Of a DNA stretch of 64,000 nucleotides, positions 13,070 through 24,079 are shown piece after piece. The stretch covers positions 10,414,775 through 10,478,774 of the forward strand of contig JANAVB010003400.1 in the NCBI GenBank assembly GCA_029216955.1, written 5' to 3'. The notes under the pieces are model-generated. The model was given only the letters and a program-made list of their open reading frames with translations. It made no database searches and was not told where the DNA came from. A program made the translations under genes and the position numbers. Origin of the DNA: Iris pallida (lineage: Eukaryota; Streptophyta; Magnoliopsida; Asparagales; Iridaceae). Position 1 is the first letter of the stretch. Every line of letters begins with the position of its first letter.

Positions 13070-13247
13070 TTAGATATTAAATAGAAGAAGGAAATAGAAG
13101 AAAAAAATAGAGAAAACCCCAGTCCAGCCGGCCCACAGCAAATAAATCCCAGCCCTACAACTAGAACAGCAGGCCAGCCCAAGCCAGGCCTCAACTTCCC
13201 CGACCCGACCTTTCCCCACATCCCAGCCGAGGAATCCCGAGCCGCGC

Positions 13248-13307
13248 CTATATAATAGAGAATCAGAGAGATCGAGAGATCGTAAAGAGAATAACACCAA
13301 ACCCTAA
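13248..13307 (+). promoter_or_regulatory. TATA box and telo-box of LTR B2
   Basis: CTATATAATAG at 13248-13258, GA-rich DNA, then AAACCCTAA at 13299-13307 about 45 bp downstream. This spacing recurs in B'. Likely transcription start region by analogy with plant promoters. Confidence 0.6.
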
Positions 13308-14488
13308 CTCCCACGCGCCTCTTTCCTACGCGCGTGCCGCTGCAGGACCACTGCCGGCCGGCCAGGGTCGCCGCCGACCCACGCGCGCGCCGACAGACTG
13401 AACGGAGCAAGGCCAGTAGCACAGGCCGCACGGGGCCAAGTTCGCAGCGACATACCGTCACGCACGATCAATGGTTTTGCAACCTGTCTTTTTAGGTATG
13501 TTCCTAACCTATACGACTTTACTTCCCTTCAAGTAGAAAGTTTTATTTCGCTGTGTACGCGACGAGAATCGAGGCCAAAGTGGCCGAAAAACCTGTTTAA
13601 AATAGGACAGAAACCCAGTCCCAACGTAGGTTTTGGAAGGCGATTTGTCGCCAATCCCGAGAGGAATTTGAAAATCTAATTAAATAGTATTTTAGACAAC
13701 CTAACAGGGATTAAAACCCAATTATTAGTTTTAATTCTAGTGGTTTACACAGGAAGTTAAATCATTTTAAAAATCAGGAAAAACCTGTCTTCGAAATTGT
13801 GAAAATTCAATAAAACCATCCGATATGACGTGCTTCCCGCCAATCCGGGCGACGTGGTCATGAACCGAAAGCATCGAAAGCTGCGTATCGGCTTCATGGT
13901 CGTGTGGCATTTGACGGAATTCAAATTGGTCGCGTGTGCGCGACGAATTTGATCCGTATCCGTCAAAATTCCCCGTATCGGCCTCTGTGCAAGTTTTCCA
14001 ATTACTTCGTGCACGCTCGTCAGATCGAGACGAAACTTGAGCTAACAGGAACGTATCATTTTTCTGGTCCTGTATGCCAAGTTTGGTCCGATTCTGAGAC
14101 AGTGGATCGGATCGCCGTTTCACGGGCCCCACGGTCCGATTCAACGGGCGATTTTGTGCACGGCCCGCCGAAATCCAACTTTGGACATACGGTTGGGTTC
14201 ATATCGGAAAACCGGATCCGTAGACTTGTAGTTTGATGACTTTAGAGACCACAGACTTTGGCATATTTTTCGGTGCAAAGCGGGTCCAACGGCGGACACC
14301 GTTTTTGCCCAAAATTACCGTTTTGCCCCTGTGTCCAGAATTGGACTTAAGGACAGGAAATCCTAGCTAATTTGACTATTCTGAGAACGTTATGATGATT
14401 TGTTTCAGCTTTCGGAGATAGTTATGATGATTTGGATTCATCAGCTTACCAGTTGACTATATGTTGTTGGATCTGCGTGCAACCTTCA

Positions 14489-15120
14489 GGCAAGTATACC
14501 TTGCCTCCCTCTACAGTTTATTTACATGCATATTTCTATTATTATATAGTTTTACTAGTTGGTTATTTACGTGTGATTTGTATATCGTGCATGTTAGTAT
14601 GGATATAGTACTTGTACATGGTTAGCCTAGTAGTTCCTATTGGATTGGTTCTCTCGTGTATCGCGATTGGGTCGTGTCGTGTCTTCACCTGTGTCTTGAC
14701 TGAGTCATGTCTGTAAGTATGAGTGAGTGAACTGCTATTCCTTTGTCTTTCCCACAACCTGCGAGTCCACACACGGGGCGAGGGTTGTCCGTTTGTACCT
14801 ACGAGTCCACACACGGGGCGAGGGTGACTTGTCTTGAAACTGACCTGCGAGTCCACAATCGGGGCAAGGGTTAGTGATTAGTTCAAACCTGCGAGTCCAC
14901 ATTCGGGGCGAGGGTTTGGTATTCCATTGATCTCTTGTTCTTCCAGCAGTTCATTTATGTGTACTTGATTCCGTGTTCATAGTTACCTGCCAGTAGCCAC
15001 TTGTCAGTCTCATGTCTAGTTCCTGTTTATACCTTGTATATATTATTGTATGATTAAACTGTTAGATAGGCATGTTTTATGTATCTTGCTAGTCCTCTGA
15101 GGACCTGATGATCTCTTCAG
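14489..15120 (+). other. Putative GC-AG intron in LTR B2
   Basis: Starts at CAG|GCAAGTATACCTTGCC (the first 17 bases can also fold as a stem GGCAAG/CTTGCC) and ends at GATCTCTTCAG|GTTT. It contains the tandem array of this LTR. Sister LTRs I, K and B' have a donor-like CAG|GCGAGT and an acceptor-like site at comparable spacing (630, 677 and 696 bp). Splicing is an inference; there is no transcript evidence. Confidence 0.4.
14757..14918 (+). repeat. Four-copy CCTGCGAGTCCACA array in LTR B2
   Basis: Four units of the form ACC(T)GCGAGTCCACA-NN-CGGGGCGAGGGT separated by 15 to 25 bp of unrelated spacer. It lies inside the putative GC-AG intron. Confidence 0.9.
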
Positions 15121-15492
15121 GTTTAGCGACTGCATGGAGTTAGTTAGCAGAGCAGGATGGTAGAGGATTGCGATATATGATACAGGTATTTGCTTGTGAT
15201 ATTCTTTATTATCCTTCGTGCTTTATATTCAGTACCATGTTATACTCTGCTTATTTATAGACTCATATCATTCTTAGAGTCTAATCGAACAATATGCTAA
15301 TGGGCTGCAGACCAGGACCCATACTTGTTCATTCTTGTTTATATGAATCATGTGGATTGAGATATAGTTTAGATTAGATATGATACCATGACCTTGACAG
15401 CTTATACGTATTTGAGTCGGGCTAGAGTCCGCTCGATGCGTAGCTGGCTTGCTCACGAGCTCGCATCCGAAAACCGGGTACGGGTCGTGACA

Positions 15493-16442
15493 CACCAATG
15501 TCTATCCACCAGTCAGAGTCAGCCCCCACAGCTGTGACCTGAGCAATCATAGCAACAATGTTAGAAACCATGGAAACCTTACTAGGCTCACCTTGCTCAG
15601 CTTGTTTGGGCTTGGATTTGTATTCACTCTTATAGTGGCCCTTCTTGCCACAGTTGAAGCAAGTCACGTGGGACTTAGACTTCTATTGCTTGAACGAAGG
15701 ACCCTTCACTTTCAGATTAGTAGAGTCCTTCTTCTTGTGATGAGAAGCCACCTGCTTTCCCTTGAACTCTCTTGTCTACACCAAGTTGGCCTTAGCCAGT
15801 TGGTTGGACAGAGAGTCCATCTTCTGTTGAGATCGTATTTGTCCTCAACGTGGATCTCTTGTAGGAGATCTTCCAAGCTAATGTCCAGCTTTTTTCGATG
15901 CATTCTAGCATAGAAGTTGCTCCAACCAGCAGGAAGTTTTGAGACTATCCCTCTAACGATAAACTTGTCGACGAGGGGCATCTTCTCGTCATCTAAGTTC
16001 TGGCACAACTTCAGAAATTCCTTCACTTGAGGTAGCATCGCCATCTCGTCTTCGAAGAGCCACTTGTGGTACTTCTCGACAATAAAGATTTTGGACCTGT
16101 TCTCATCATCTTCATATAGCTTACCCAAAGAATCCCATATCTCTTTGGCCTTCACCTTCTTAGAATATGACTCTGCCAGAGAGTTTTCCATAGAATTGAG
16201 AATCAGCAGTTTACATATGCTATTTTCTCTCTTCTATTTGCTCTGCTTGACAAGTGCAGCAGAAATAGCATCGGTTGTTCCTCCTTCTGGAATCGTCGGT
16301 TCATCCTCAATCAACACATGGTCTACATCTACGAGTTAAAGATAAAGGGTGACCTTCCTCTTCCAGATTTGGAAATATTCTCCGTCGAATTTCTCCAACT
16401 TGTTAAAGCTGGTATCGATGAGAGAAGCATGAGAGTTTTTCA
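15493..16442 (-). pseudogene. gag: Copia C gag and protease start
   Basis: The N-terminus begins near an ATG at 16442 (MKNSHASLIDTSFNKLEKFD), with a stop near 16336 and another near 16235. A UBN2-type copia Gag domain (15712-16191) has AKEIWDSLGKLYEDD, PLVDKFIVRGIVSKLP and GWSNF. It is followed, after a frame change, by a zinc knuckle CFNCGKKGHYKSEY in which the final Cys is Tyr, and then by DSDWWIDIG, the start of the aspartic protease. There the frame is cut by solo LTR B2; it resumes in phase at 11806 on the other side. The same gag lineage is seen in copia D at 51512. Confidence 0.9.
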
Positions 16443-16539
16443 TCTACAAGGATCTTGCTTTGAGATTGTTAGTCTCGGGGCTTGACCAAAGATGGTAGAC
16501 TCTATGTCGAGATCAGAGGTTCAACAAACGTTCACTTTC

Positions 16540-17296
16540 TGATAATTCTCGAGATCCAAGAGGAACACTATAATATGAATCTGATTACAAAAGCAACAAT
16601 AATCAGAAAATAAATCTCACATTCTTTCTTGCAATCACAGTTGCTGACGGACAGAACTGAGTTACAACTCAGAAGAAGGAGAAGAAAGAAGAAGAGAAAA
16701 GGTTCTTGCTGGGGTGATTAAGATCACTGTTGCTCAAAGCAAGATTCGCCCCAATACGATCTGCTTCCAGGAACCAACAAGTTCACAAAAAACTTCTGGA
16801 ACGCTCGTAAGTCAAAATTTAAGACTTGAATGGGCTTCCTGGACTTTACGGACTCCCTTAACTCTCTTCTTGGTGCATCTTTCAACGGAGGCCAAGGGCT
16901 CTATTTATAGAGTGGAGTGAGACTTCACCTCTTCTCCTATCCGATGTGGGACTAAAATACCAATACTCAAAAATAGAGTTTCATATTTTAGATCATCCCA
17001 CAATCAGCATAGAAGTGTGACAGTCCACGCCTACCCCCCGAACACTCCCGTGCATGTACGAGACATCCTGGAGTCCGTGTCCGAGTCCGAGTCCGTACAA
17101 CAAAAAATAACTTATATCTTTTTTGGAATTAATCATTTTTTCTTCTAGGAAAATACTCCCACATGACACACACTTGTGCCCCACCACACCTCATGTGCAC
17201 ACCTCAACTCAATCAATGCATTATATTGAGATACTCACCATTTGGTGTAGCCGATATGGGACTATCTTTCCTAGTCCAAAGACAAAAACACCAACA
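16540..17296 (-). repeat. 5' LTR of copia C (reverse; inner end approximate)
   Basis: The minus-strand start is TGTTGGTGTTTTTGTC at 17296. It resembles copia D's LTR start (TGTTGGAGTTTTTGCC) and shares the downstream blocks GAAAGATAGT and GAGTATCTCAATATA, with related blocks beyond. A TATA box (TCTATAAATAG on the minus strand) lies at about 16901-16912. No clear initiator-tRNA PBS was seen, so the inner boundary is an estimate between 16440 and 16640. Confidence 0.7.
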
Positions 17297-17353
17297 TAAT
17301 GTTTATTCAACTTTATGATTTTTCATCAAGTCTGATAAGTTCATAGAAAATTA
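17297..17353. other. 57-bp spacer between head-to-head copia LTRs
   Basis: AT-rich DNA between the outer ends of copia C (reverse) and copia D (forward). No feature seen. Confidence 0.6.
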
Positions 17354-18199
17354 TGTTGGAGTTTTTGCCTAGCAACACTAGAAAGATAGTTCCACATTGA
17401 AAAAACTCCAAGTAAGTATCTCAATATATAGCTATATTTTATATCGAGGTTTGCATATGGGGTGTGGTGGTCATGTGGGATCCATGGTGGGATGTTTTCC
17501 TAGAGGGGCTAAGTTCAAACTTCTCAAAAGAACATTTATATTTTGTCACTCTCTTTAAAAAATTTACATAGGAGCTAAGTCCCGTGACTCGGACTCGGAG
17601 TCGAACACAAAGAGGCATTTTAATGGCTCACTTTGTACTTCACACGATCGCATCGAGTACTGGACTTCTGCACTGGGTTGCATAAATGGTTGTTCGATTG
17701 CTCTAGGAGAGTAATCGCCTATTTAGTGGAGAGTTGCTGCTATAACTATCTACTTAATTGTGGTTAACTTCGGATTAAATGTCTATTATGGATAGTGGCC
17801 TCTATATTCTATATAAAGATGATAGCCTTCAAATAAGAAGAAATACATAAAAATACATAGTACGAGAGAAGAGTGCTGCTAAAACAGAGTTTGGAGCAAC
17901 ACGATGTTGTTCCTGCAAGGAGTCTAAGTGTTGTCCGAGGAGTTCGTACAAGTGTGATAAAGGAGCGTTCAAGAAGTTCATAACTCAAAACTTTCTACTT
18001 CATGAGAGCGGATTGACAGATATATGTAGAATCTTGCTTTAAGCAACCGTGGTTTTGATTACCCGGTGAGATTATTCTCCAAAATTTTCTTTTCTGACTT
18101 CCTTCCATTGTAATGTAATCCCTTTATTTTAATTTTTTTTTAGTAATTATAATTATTACAAAATTCGATTTATAATCGTGAGAGTTATATATACACCTT
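17354..18199 (+). repeat. 5' LTR and leader of copia D
   Basis: Starts TGTTGGAGTTTTTGCC. Contains CTATATAAAG (17809-17818) as a TATA box. The exact LTR end is unclear; the last conserved block shared with copia C is GAATCTTGCTTT(A/G)AGCAAC at about 18030. The rest is AT-rich leader. Confidence 0.7.
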
Positions 18200-18896
18200 T
18201 GTTACACCTACGTCATATAACTAGAAAATATGTGACACGGTATTAGATATGGCCCTTAGAGACTCACCTAAGGCCTTAAAAACTTATTTATATTATTTTA
18301 GGATTTTATGAAATTTTCTAAAAAAAATTGGATAATTAAAAGCTAAAAATCTAATTTTCAGTGACCTTTAGAATTTACTGTAGGTTCATATGAAATATTT
18401 TGGTACCAAACTTTTATTTTAGGGTTAGGAAGCCTAAATATATCTTCTAGAATTTATCGAATTTTTTTTTGATTTATTTGAAATTTATTTGGAGTTATTT
18501 GAACTAAAAATCAATTAATAACTAAGTTTTGAAAATAAAAACTGAATTATCCAGTCAGCAGCACAGTCAGCTACACAGTTAGCATTCCAATCACCGCTTG
18601 CGGCCCACTGGCCAGCCTCCTGCAATGTAAACCGGGCCCCTATCATTCGTTAGGCTTCCAACCAACCCACCCCTCCCCCCACCCCGCTTGCCCCCCTCCC
18701 CTCCACCCCTCACACGCTCGCCCCCCCCTCCACCTTCACATGCATATATATATATATTACTGTCGCATTTAATAATTTGAGGAGGGAGAAAGAGAGTTGC
18801 TCTGGGGAGATTTCTTTGGTTCTTCGAACTTCGCGGGACCATTGCAACCAATCCAGACATCGAAATCACACACCATTTTTTTGGAACTGTATCGAG
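18200..18896 (+). repeat. Left part of solo LTR H
   Basis: AT-rich DNA, then a C-rich tract (about 18660-18735), a short TA run with TATATATATTA at 18746-18759 and a GA-rich leader. The frames here are not convincing genes. It ends at the F insertion site, which reads AG|GTAAG. Confidence 0.7.
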
Positions 18897-19204
18897 GTAA
18901 GTGTCACCCCCATTTCTTGTATTTTCGTATTTATACTCGTATCTGGGTTTTGGCATGTAGTTTAATTTTCTCGACTTGCGGAATTGTGGGTTTTTCTCGT
19001 ATTTCGGGTTTTGGTTCGGCTCAATTTTAATTAGTTTGGTTTGATTAGGTTTGGGTTAATATGAATTGGTACACTTTAACCTACACTCTACCATCAACAC
19101 AACACACCCACCCTCATTATATCTCCACCAAACTTTCACTCTCCTCTTTACTCTCCATTAATTTTCTTCTTCTTCCTTCTTCCACACAACTCCCCAACCC
19201 ATTA

Positions 19205-19221
19205 GGCAAGTGCACCTTGCC
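19205..19221 (+). other. GGCAAG-TGCAC-CTTGCC hairpin / GC-donor motif, LTR F
   Basis: Perfect 6-bp stem with a small loop; the loop plus one stem base forms the self-complementary GTGCAC. The left arm is also AG|GCAAGT, a GC-type splice donor. About 90 bp after the TATA sequence, so within the transcript leader. The 3' LTR copy is at 35889-35905. Confidence 0.55.
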
Positions 19222-19524
19222 ATCAAATAAGCACCACTTTTTATTTGTCTATTAGCTAGATTAGGCCATGGAGAACAACTTTACAACTTGACATTTTGTG
19301 ATTTGGAGCTTTCATTTTTCTAGATCTAGGTTTTGACTATTTTCGGATTTACATGGTTTTGATCTATTTTGGTTGGATTTTTGTGGGTTTTGATGCTTCC
19401 ATGTGGAAGAGAATTCGATTTTACTCAAGTTAGAACTTTGAAAATCTAGATTTGGTTTTGATTTGATCAAGTTATGAAGAATTGAAGTTTTGAAGTTCTT
19501 GGAGTTCTTCTCGGGTTGGAGAAG

Positions 19525-20010
19525 CAGCCCTCTCGGCCTGCGCTCTTTAGCGCAAGGCCGATTGCGCAGCTCACCCTTTGGTGAACTGCGCACCTTCCTT
19601 CTCGGCCAGCGCCTTTCATTGCGCATAGCCGATTGCGCCCGACCTCTTGGGCTGGACCGCGCATCTCCCTTGGCGTACTAACTCCTGCGCAGTTGGCCCC
19701 TGCGCAACCTGACTCCTGTGCAGTCTACCTTCTGCGCAATCTATCCATGCGCCATCCATCCCTTCGCAACCTGATCCCGCGCAATCCATCTGCTGCGCAG
19801 CTTATCCTGCGCAGTTGGTACCCTGCGCACTTGGCACCCTGCGCAGCTCACCCTGCGCACTTGGCACCCTGCGCAGTTGGTACCCTGCGCAGCTCATCCT
19901 GCGCACTTGGCACCCTGCGCAGCTCACCCTGCGCACTTGGCACCCTGCGCAGTTGGTACCCTGCGCAGCTCACCCTGCGCACTTGGCACCCTGCGCAGTA
20001 CATACCCTGC
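19525..20010 (+). repeat. CTGCGCAG array in 5' LTR F
   Basis: Units of about 20 bp built on the palindrome CTGCGCAG with alternating TTGGTACC, TTGGCACC and CTCACC linkers; the first units are more degenerate. The frames across it (19633-20187) are translation of the repeat. Confidence 0.92.
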
Positions 20011-21688
20011 ACAACCTACTTGTCTATGATGAATTTGTTATTTCTTGATCTTGGCTCTTCTATAGTCCTATTTTATATTAGTATTTTATTAGGTATTTTA
20101 CGTCCATTTTATATCCTTACGCCTTTTGACATGAACTTGATTTTGCTTAATATGTTTGGAATGACTATTGTACATGGCATGGTATGACAATGAACTAGCC
20201 TAACACGACAGTGACCCGTAGTGGTGCACTCCTGACATGACCAACCTGACATGATAGTGGCCCGTCGTGGCGCACTCCTGACAAGTACCCTGACATGAAT
20301 TATCTTGATAACTTGATAGTGGCCCGTGGCGGCGCACTCCTGACTTGACTTGACTTGTAACTTGTAACTTGACTCGTATAATCAACTTGACACCGTGGGT
20401 GTTCCTGCTTGCTTGTTTGTACAATCCACTTGTCTTGTCTTACATCATGTCTAGGACGCGACTTTCTGGGTACCACGGCCAGGGACTCGCACTAAATTGG
20501 ATTAGGCTAATTATTAGATCAAACTAGAACATGGAGAATTCCCAGTCACAGGCAATCTCGTTATCTGGGCGCTTTAATTGACTTGTAGCTTGCCGACGAG
20601 TAGAGCACATTTCCAGCACACTGTCATGTGTTGTACCCTCTAAGTCACCTAAGGGTACATTTGTCTCCCGGGCAATGTACCCACCTATAACTCTCAACCC
20701 GCGGAAGGATAACTGGATAGTCTGCAGGGCTTGGGACTGGAATTCTTACTTGCATCTTGTTAGTAATTAGGCTTGTGATAACTCTAGTTAGTTAAAGTAG
20801 TAAGCTGTAGTACTTGCCTGGCCGATTGTGAATGAATGGTGTCCAGCTCTGTCTAAGTCTTGTCTAGCCCCTGTACCTGGAACTCTTGATCATGATTGTT
20901 TTACTTATCTCTAACGATAAATGGGTAGAGACAGTGAGCTATTCAGGCGAAGGAGTACAATCCCGGTCCTTGTTTGGTTTAAGGATTGTAACCTGGCTCC
21001 CGGAATGGTTCCACGTCCCTAGTCGTTTATCGTCCTGTGTACTTTACTGCTTGTACTTTCCTTTTATTCTTTATGTTCTGATATGCTGGCTTTTGTTCTT
21101 ATTTGTGGCCTCCTTTGTGGCACTTGCCCTTTCTGGGGTTTGACCCAGCTGGTTTTGTGTGGCCATATTTTGGAGCAGCTCCCGAGGATCTACCGAGCTT
21201 CCAGCCCAATGGTGACAACTAGACGGAACCCGGGCCAAGAGTGGGTTTTCCTTTTTGTTTCACCCACTTATATGTAAATTTATTCTTTTGAGGCGTTTAG
21301 CCGACGAGCACCTGTTAGCTCGATGCACATTTACTTACTGTCTGCCTACGGGCTGTAAACATGATTAACAAATCCTAGGGTTGATCATGTATGATTGAAC
21401 TCTTGCTAGTCCCATCATTTTGTACGACTAGCTTCATGATCATCCAATATGTAATATTTGGGACGCCTTATATATATATATTTGATGCTCTAATATCTTG
21501 TAACTCTGTTAATTACTTGAGATTGAGACAATAGGCTTGACCTTAAGAGACTGCTGGCTTGTAGTAAACCCTCATATCTAGACAGCCGTGACCGTATAGT
21601 TGAGATGTATTCTATTTCAATATACGTAGCTGGCTATGTCTGCCCCCGCTCTCCAGTATTCTGCTTCTGGGACATGACACGGTTTAAG

Positions 21689-21706
21689 TGGTGGCCCATG
21701 CAGGTC
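21689..21706 (+). other. PBS of gypsy F (tRNA-Ile type)
   Basis: TGGTGGCCCATGCAGGTC, 9 bases after the LTR end. Same sequence as in A, G and B'. Confidence 0.7.
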
Positions 21707-21741
21707 TTGGCATTCAAGAAATGTGAGGGTTTACCGAATAG

Positions 21742-24079
21742 ATGTCTCAATCAACATTCGTCCTTGATCTCTGCTCGTATCTTCAAACCCCTGAGAATCT
21801 CGACCTGATCACATTGCTTGTATCATTGATCTGTCCTGGTCTTTTCCTTATTGTTTCCTATGTCGTCTTCTTCAGCGGCATTACTCCTGGACCTGCCAAC
21901 CAGCCAGAGGAAGCTCGACAAGCACCCCAGCGCCAGGAAGATCAAGCTCAGCACTCTGGAGTAGCCTCCCGAGTTATGCTTCCCGGAGGCTCAGAACCTC
22001 CAGTTCAGGCAGCTCCGCCCGTTCAACCAGCTAGACAGGATGAAGGACCTTTGGTAGGGCTTATCAGAGAACTGTTTGCATCCCAAGATCGTCGAGGCGA
22101 CGCCTTGCACCAGGAAGTTCATGATGCACTAAACCGAGGAGGTCCCCAAGGGAATCAGGCGGCCAACAGTTTCAAGCGCTTGAACCCTCCCTTCTTTGAC
22201 GGCAGTGAAGATGCGATTGCCGTGGACGCTTGGCTTCAGGATACCGAGGTGGTCCTGGAAGCAGCTAGGACACCTGAGAATGAGAAGGTAGCGGTGGTAC
22301 GGCTACAGTTACTAGACTTGGCTCGCGATTGGTGGGTAGCTCAGGCCATGGGGTTAGCGGCACCAGTCACTTGGGCGACGTTCAGAGAGAGGTTCCAGAC
22401 AAAGTACTTCGATGCGGTAGCACGGTACGACCTGCAGACCAGATTCACCAACTTGAAGCAAGGAGACAGGACGGTCGATGGCTATGCGACCGAGTTTTCC
22501 AGGCTGAGTAGGTTCGCCCCCACCTTGGTGGCAACCGAATTCGATAGGGCCCAGCGGTTCCAGCAGGGACTGCATTTAGAGATATTATTGGCTGTGGAGC
22601 AGTTCGAGCACCAGACGTTCGATGCAGTGTTGAAGGCAGCGAGGAGGCATGAGTATACCTCCCGGAGAATTGTGGACATGACCGGAGGCAGGAAGCGGTC
22701 CCACAACCAGATGCACCAATCTTCAGCTCCAGCCCCGGCAGCTAGGGGTATAACCATTGGAACTCCGAGGCGAGCGGCCTCAGTGACGTCGGTTCAGCAT
22801 TCGACCCCGACGTACTCGCAGCAACAGAAGCAGAAGCAGTCTTCCGCGGTGGGATGTTCTCATTGCGGGAAGTCGGGCCATGTAGTGGCAGAGTGTCGTA
22901 GGGCGCAGGGATTATGCCTGGCTTGTGGAGGAGCAGACCACCAGATAGGGACCTGCCCGAATAGGGGAGGTCCATCATCATCCAACCTTTCTAGTTCTTC
23001 GGTGAGAGGACCAGCCCCAGTTCCAGTCCAGCAGCAGCAGCAGCAGCAGCAGTACCCGAGGCCATTGGCACCCCAGGCCCAGGCCTTCCAGCAGCAGTTC
23101 ACCCAGGCTCCAGCACAGAGTCGGCAGAGGGGTTTCCAGCAGAGGGGACCCGCAGCTAGAGGTCAGGCTATGATGATGACCATGGAAGAAGAAGTTGCAC
23201 CAGGTGAGGTAGTGGCAGGTACTATTCTCGTCAACACCTTTCCAGCATCTGTATTATTTGATTCTGGTGCATCGCATTCATTCATGTCTGCACGATTCGC
23301 GACACGGATAGGATTGGAGCCCGATTCATTATCAGTGAGTCTCAATATACTTACTTGTAATGGTCTTGTGGGAGTAGATCGAGTGTTTTCCTCGTGTCGG
23401 ATCGTAGTTAGCGGTAGGGAGTTCCCCGCTAGGCTCATAGAGTTCCCTATGGCAGACTATGATGTAGTCCTAGGCATGGATTGGTTGAAGAACTATTATG
23501 CTAGGATAGACTGCCATGTTGGCAGAGTTGTCTTTAGTATTCCCGGAGAGCCAGAGTTTTCATTTTCCAGAGGCACAGTAGAGCCATCTCCCCCAGTATT
23601 GCGGATGGCAGTAGCAGCAGTGCAGTTGCCCCGGATAGTTGAACAGTTTCCAGATGTCTTCCCAGAGGAACTTCCAGGGATGCCACCAGAGCGGGAGATC
23701 GAGTTCACCATCGACTTGATTCCCGGGACAGCACCAGTATCAGAGCGAGTCTACAGAATGACACCTTCAGAGTTTGAGATTTTGTACAAGATGATTGAAG
23801 AACTCAGGACCAAGGGATTCATTCGTGTAAGTGGATCGCCTTGGGGAGCCCCGATGCTTCTTGTAAAAAAGAAGGATGGTACGTCCAGGCTATGTGTTGA
23901 TTATCGTACCTTGAACTCAGTGACAATCAAGAACAGATATCCTCTTCCGAGGATAGATGACTTGTTTGATCAACTCAGAGGGGCTTCAGTGTTCTCGAAG
24001 ATAGACTTGCGGTCAAGATACCACCAGATCAGAGTCAGAGAGCAGGACATCCCGAAGATGGCGTTCAGATCTAGGTACG
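21742..24079 (+). CDS. gag-pol: Gypsy F gag-pol, 5' part: Gag, protease, start of RT
   Basis: One open frame of about 780 residues, cut at the insertion of element G. Gag core at residues about 145-240 ([39 protein letters not shown]). Two CCHC knuckles follow at about 370-405 ([14 protein letters not shown] and [14 protein letters not shown]), then a Gln/Pro-rich linker. The aspartic protease is at about 505 with [14 protein letters not shown] starts near residue 690 with [27 protein letters not shown] and [14 protein letters not shown] (family consensus Gly in place of the second Arg). Gag and Pol are in a single frame. The true start could be the ATG at 21742 or a later one, since the first 45 residues are hydrophobic and not Gag-like. 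The frame resumes in phase at 31338. Confidence 0.93.

Larger units (their letters stand above)
18902..21679 (+). repeat. 5' LTR of gypsy F
   Basis: 2778 bp, from TGTCACCCCC to GGGACATGACA. Contains a TATA-like ATTATATC (19116), the hairpin/donor motif at 19205, the CTGCGCAG array, three copies of a GTGGCCCGT...GCGCACTCCTGAC unit (about 20208-20345), and the superfamily end module ACGTAGCTGGCT. About 196 bp longer than the 3' LTR, mainly by array units and a 130-bp block after the array. Confidence 0.95.

Noticed and set aside
19633..20187. 184-residue open frame with Cys/Arg-Asn-Leu repeats
   Set aside because: Translation of the CTGCGCAG array in LTR F; the 3' LTR copy has different lengths and frames.
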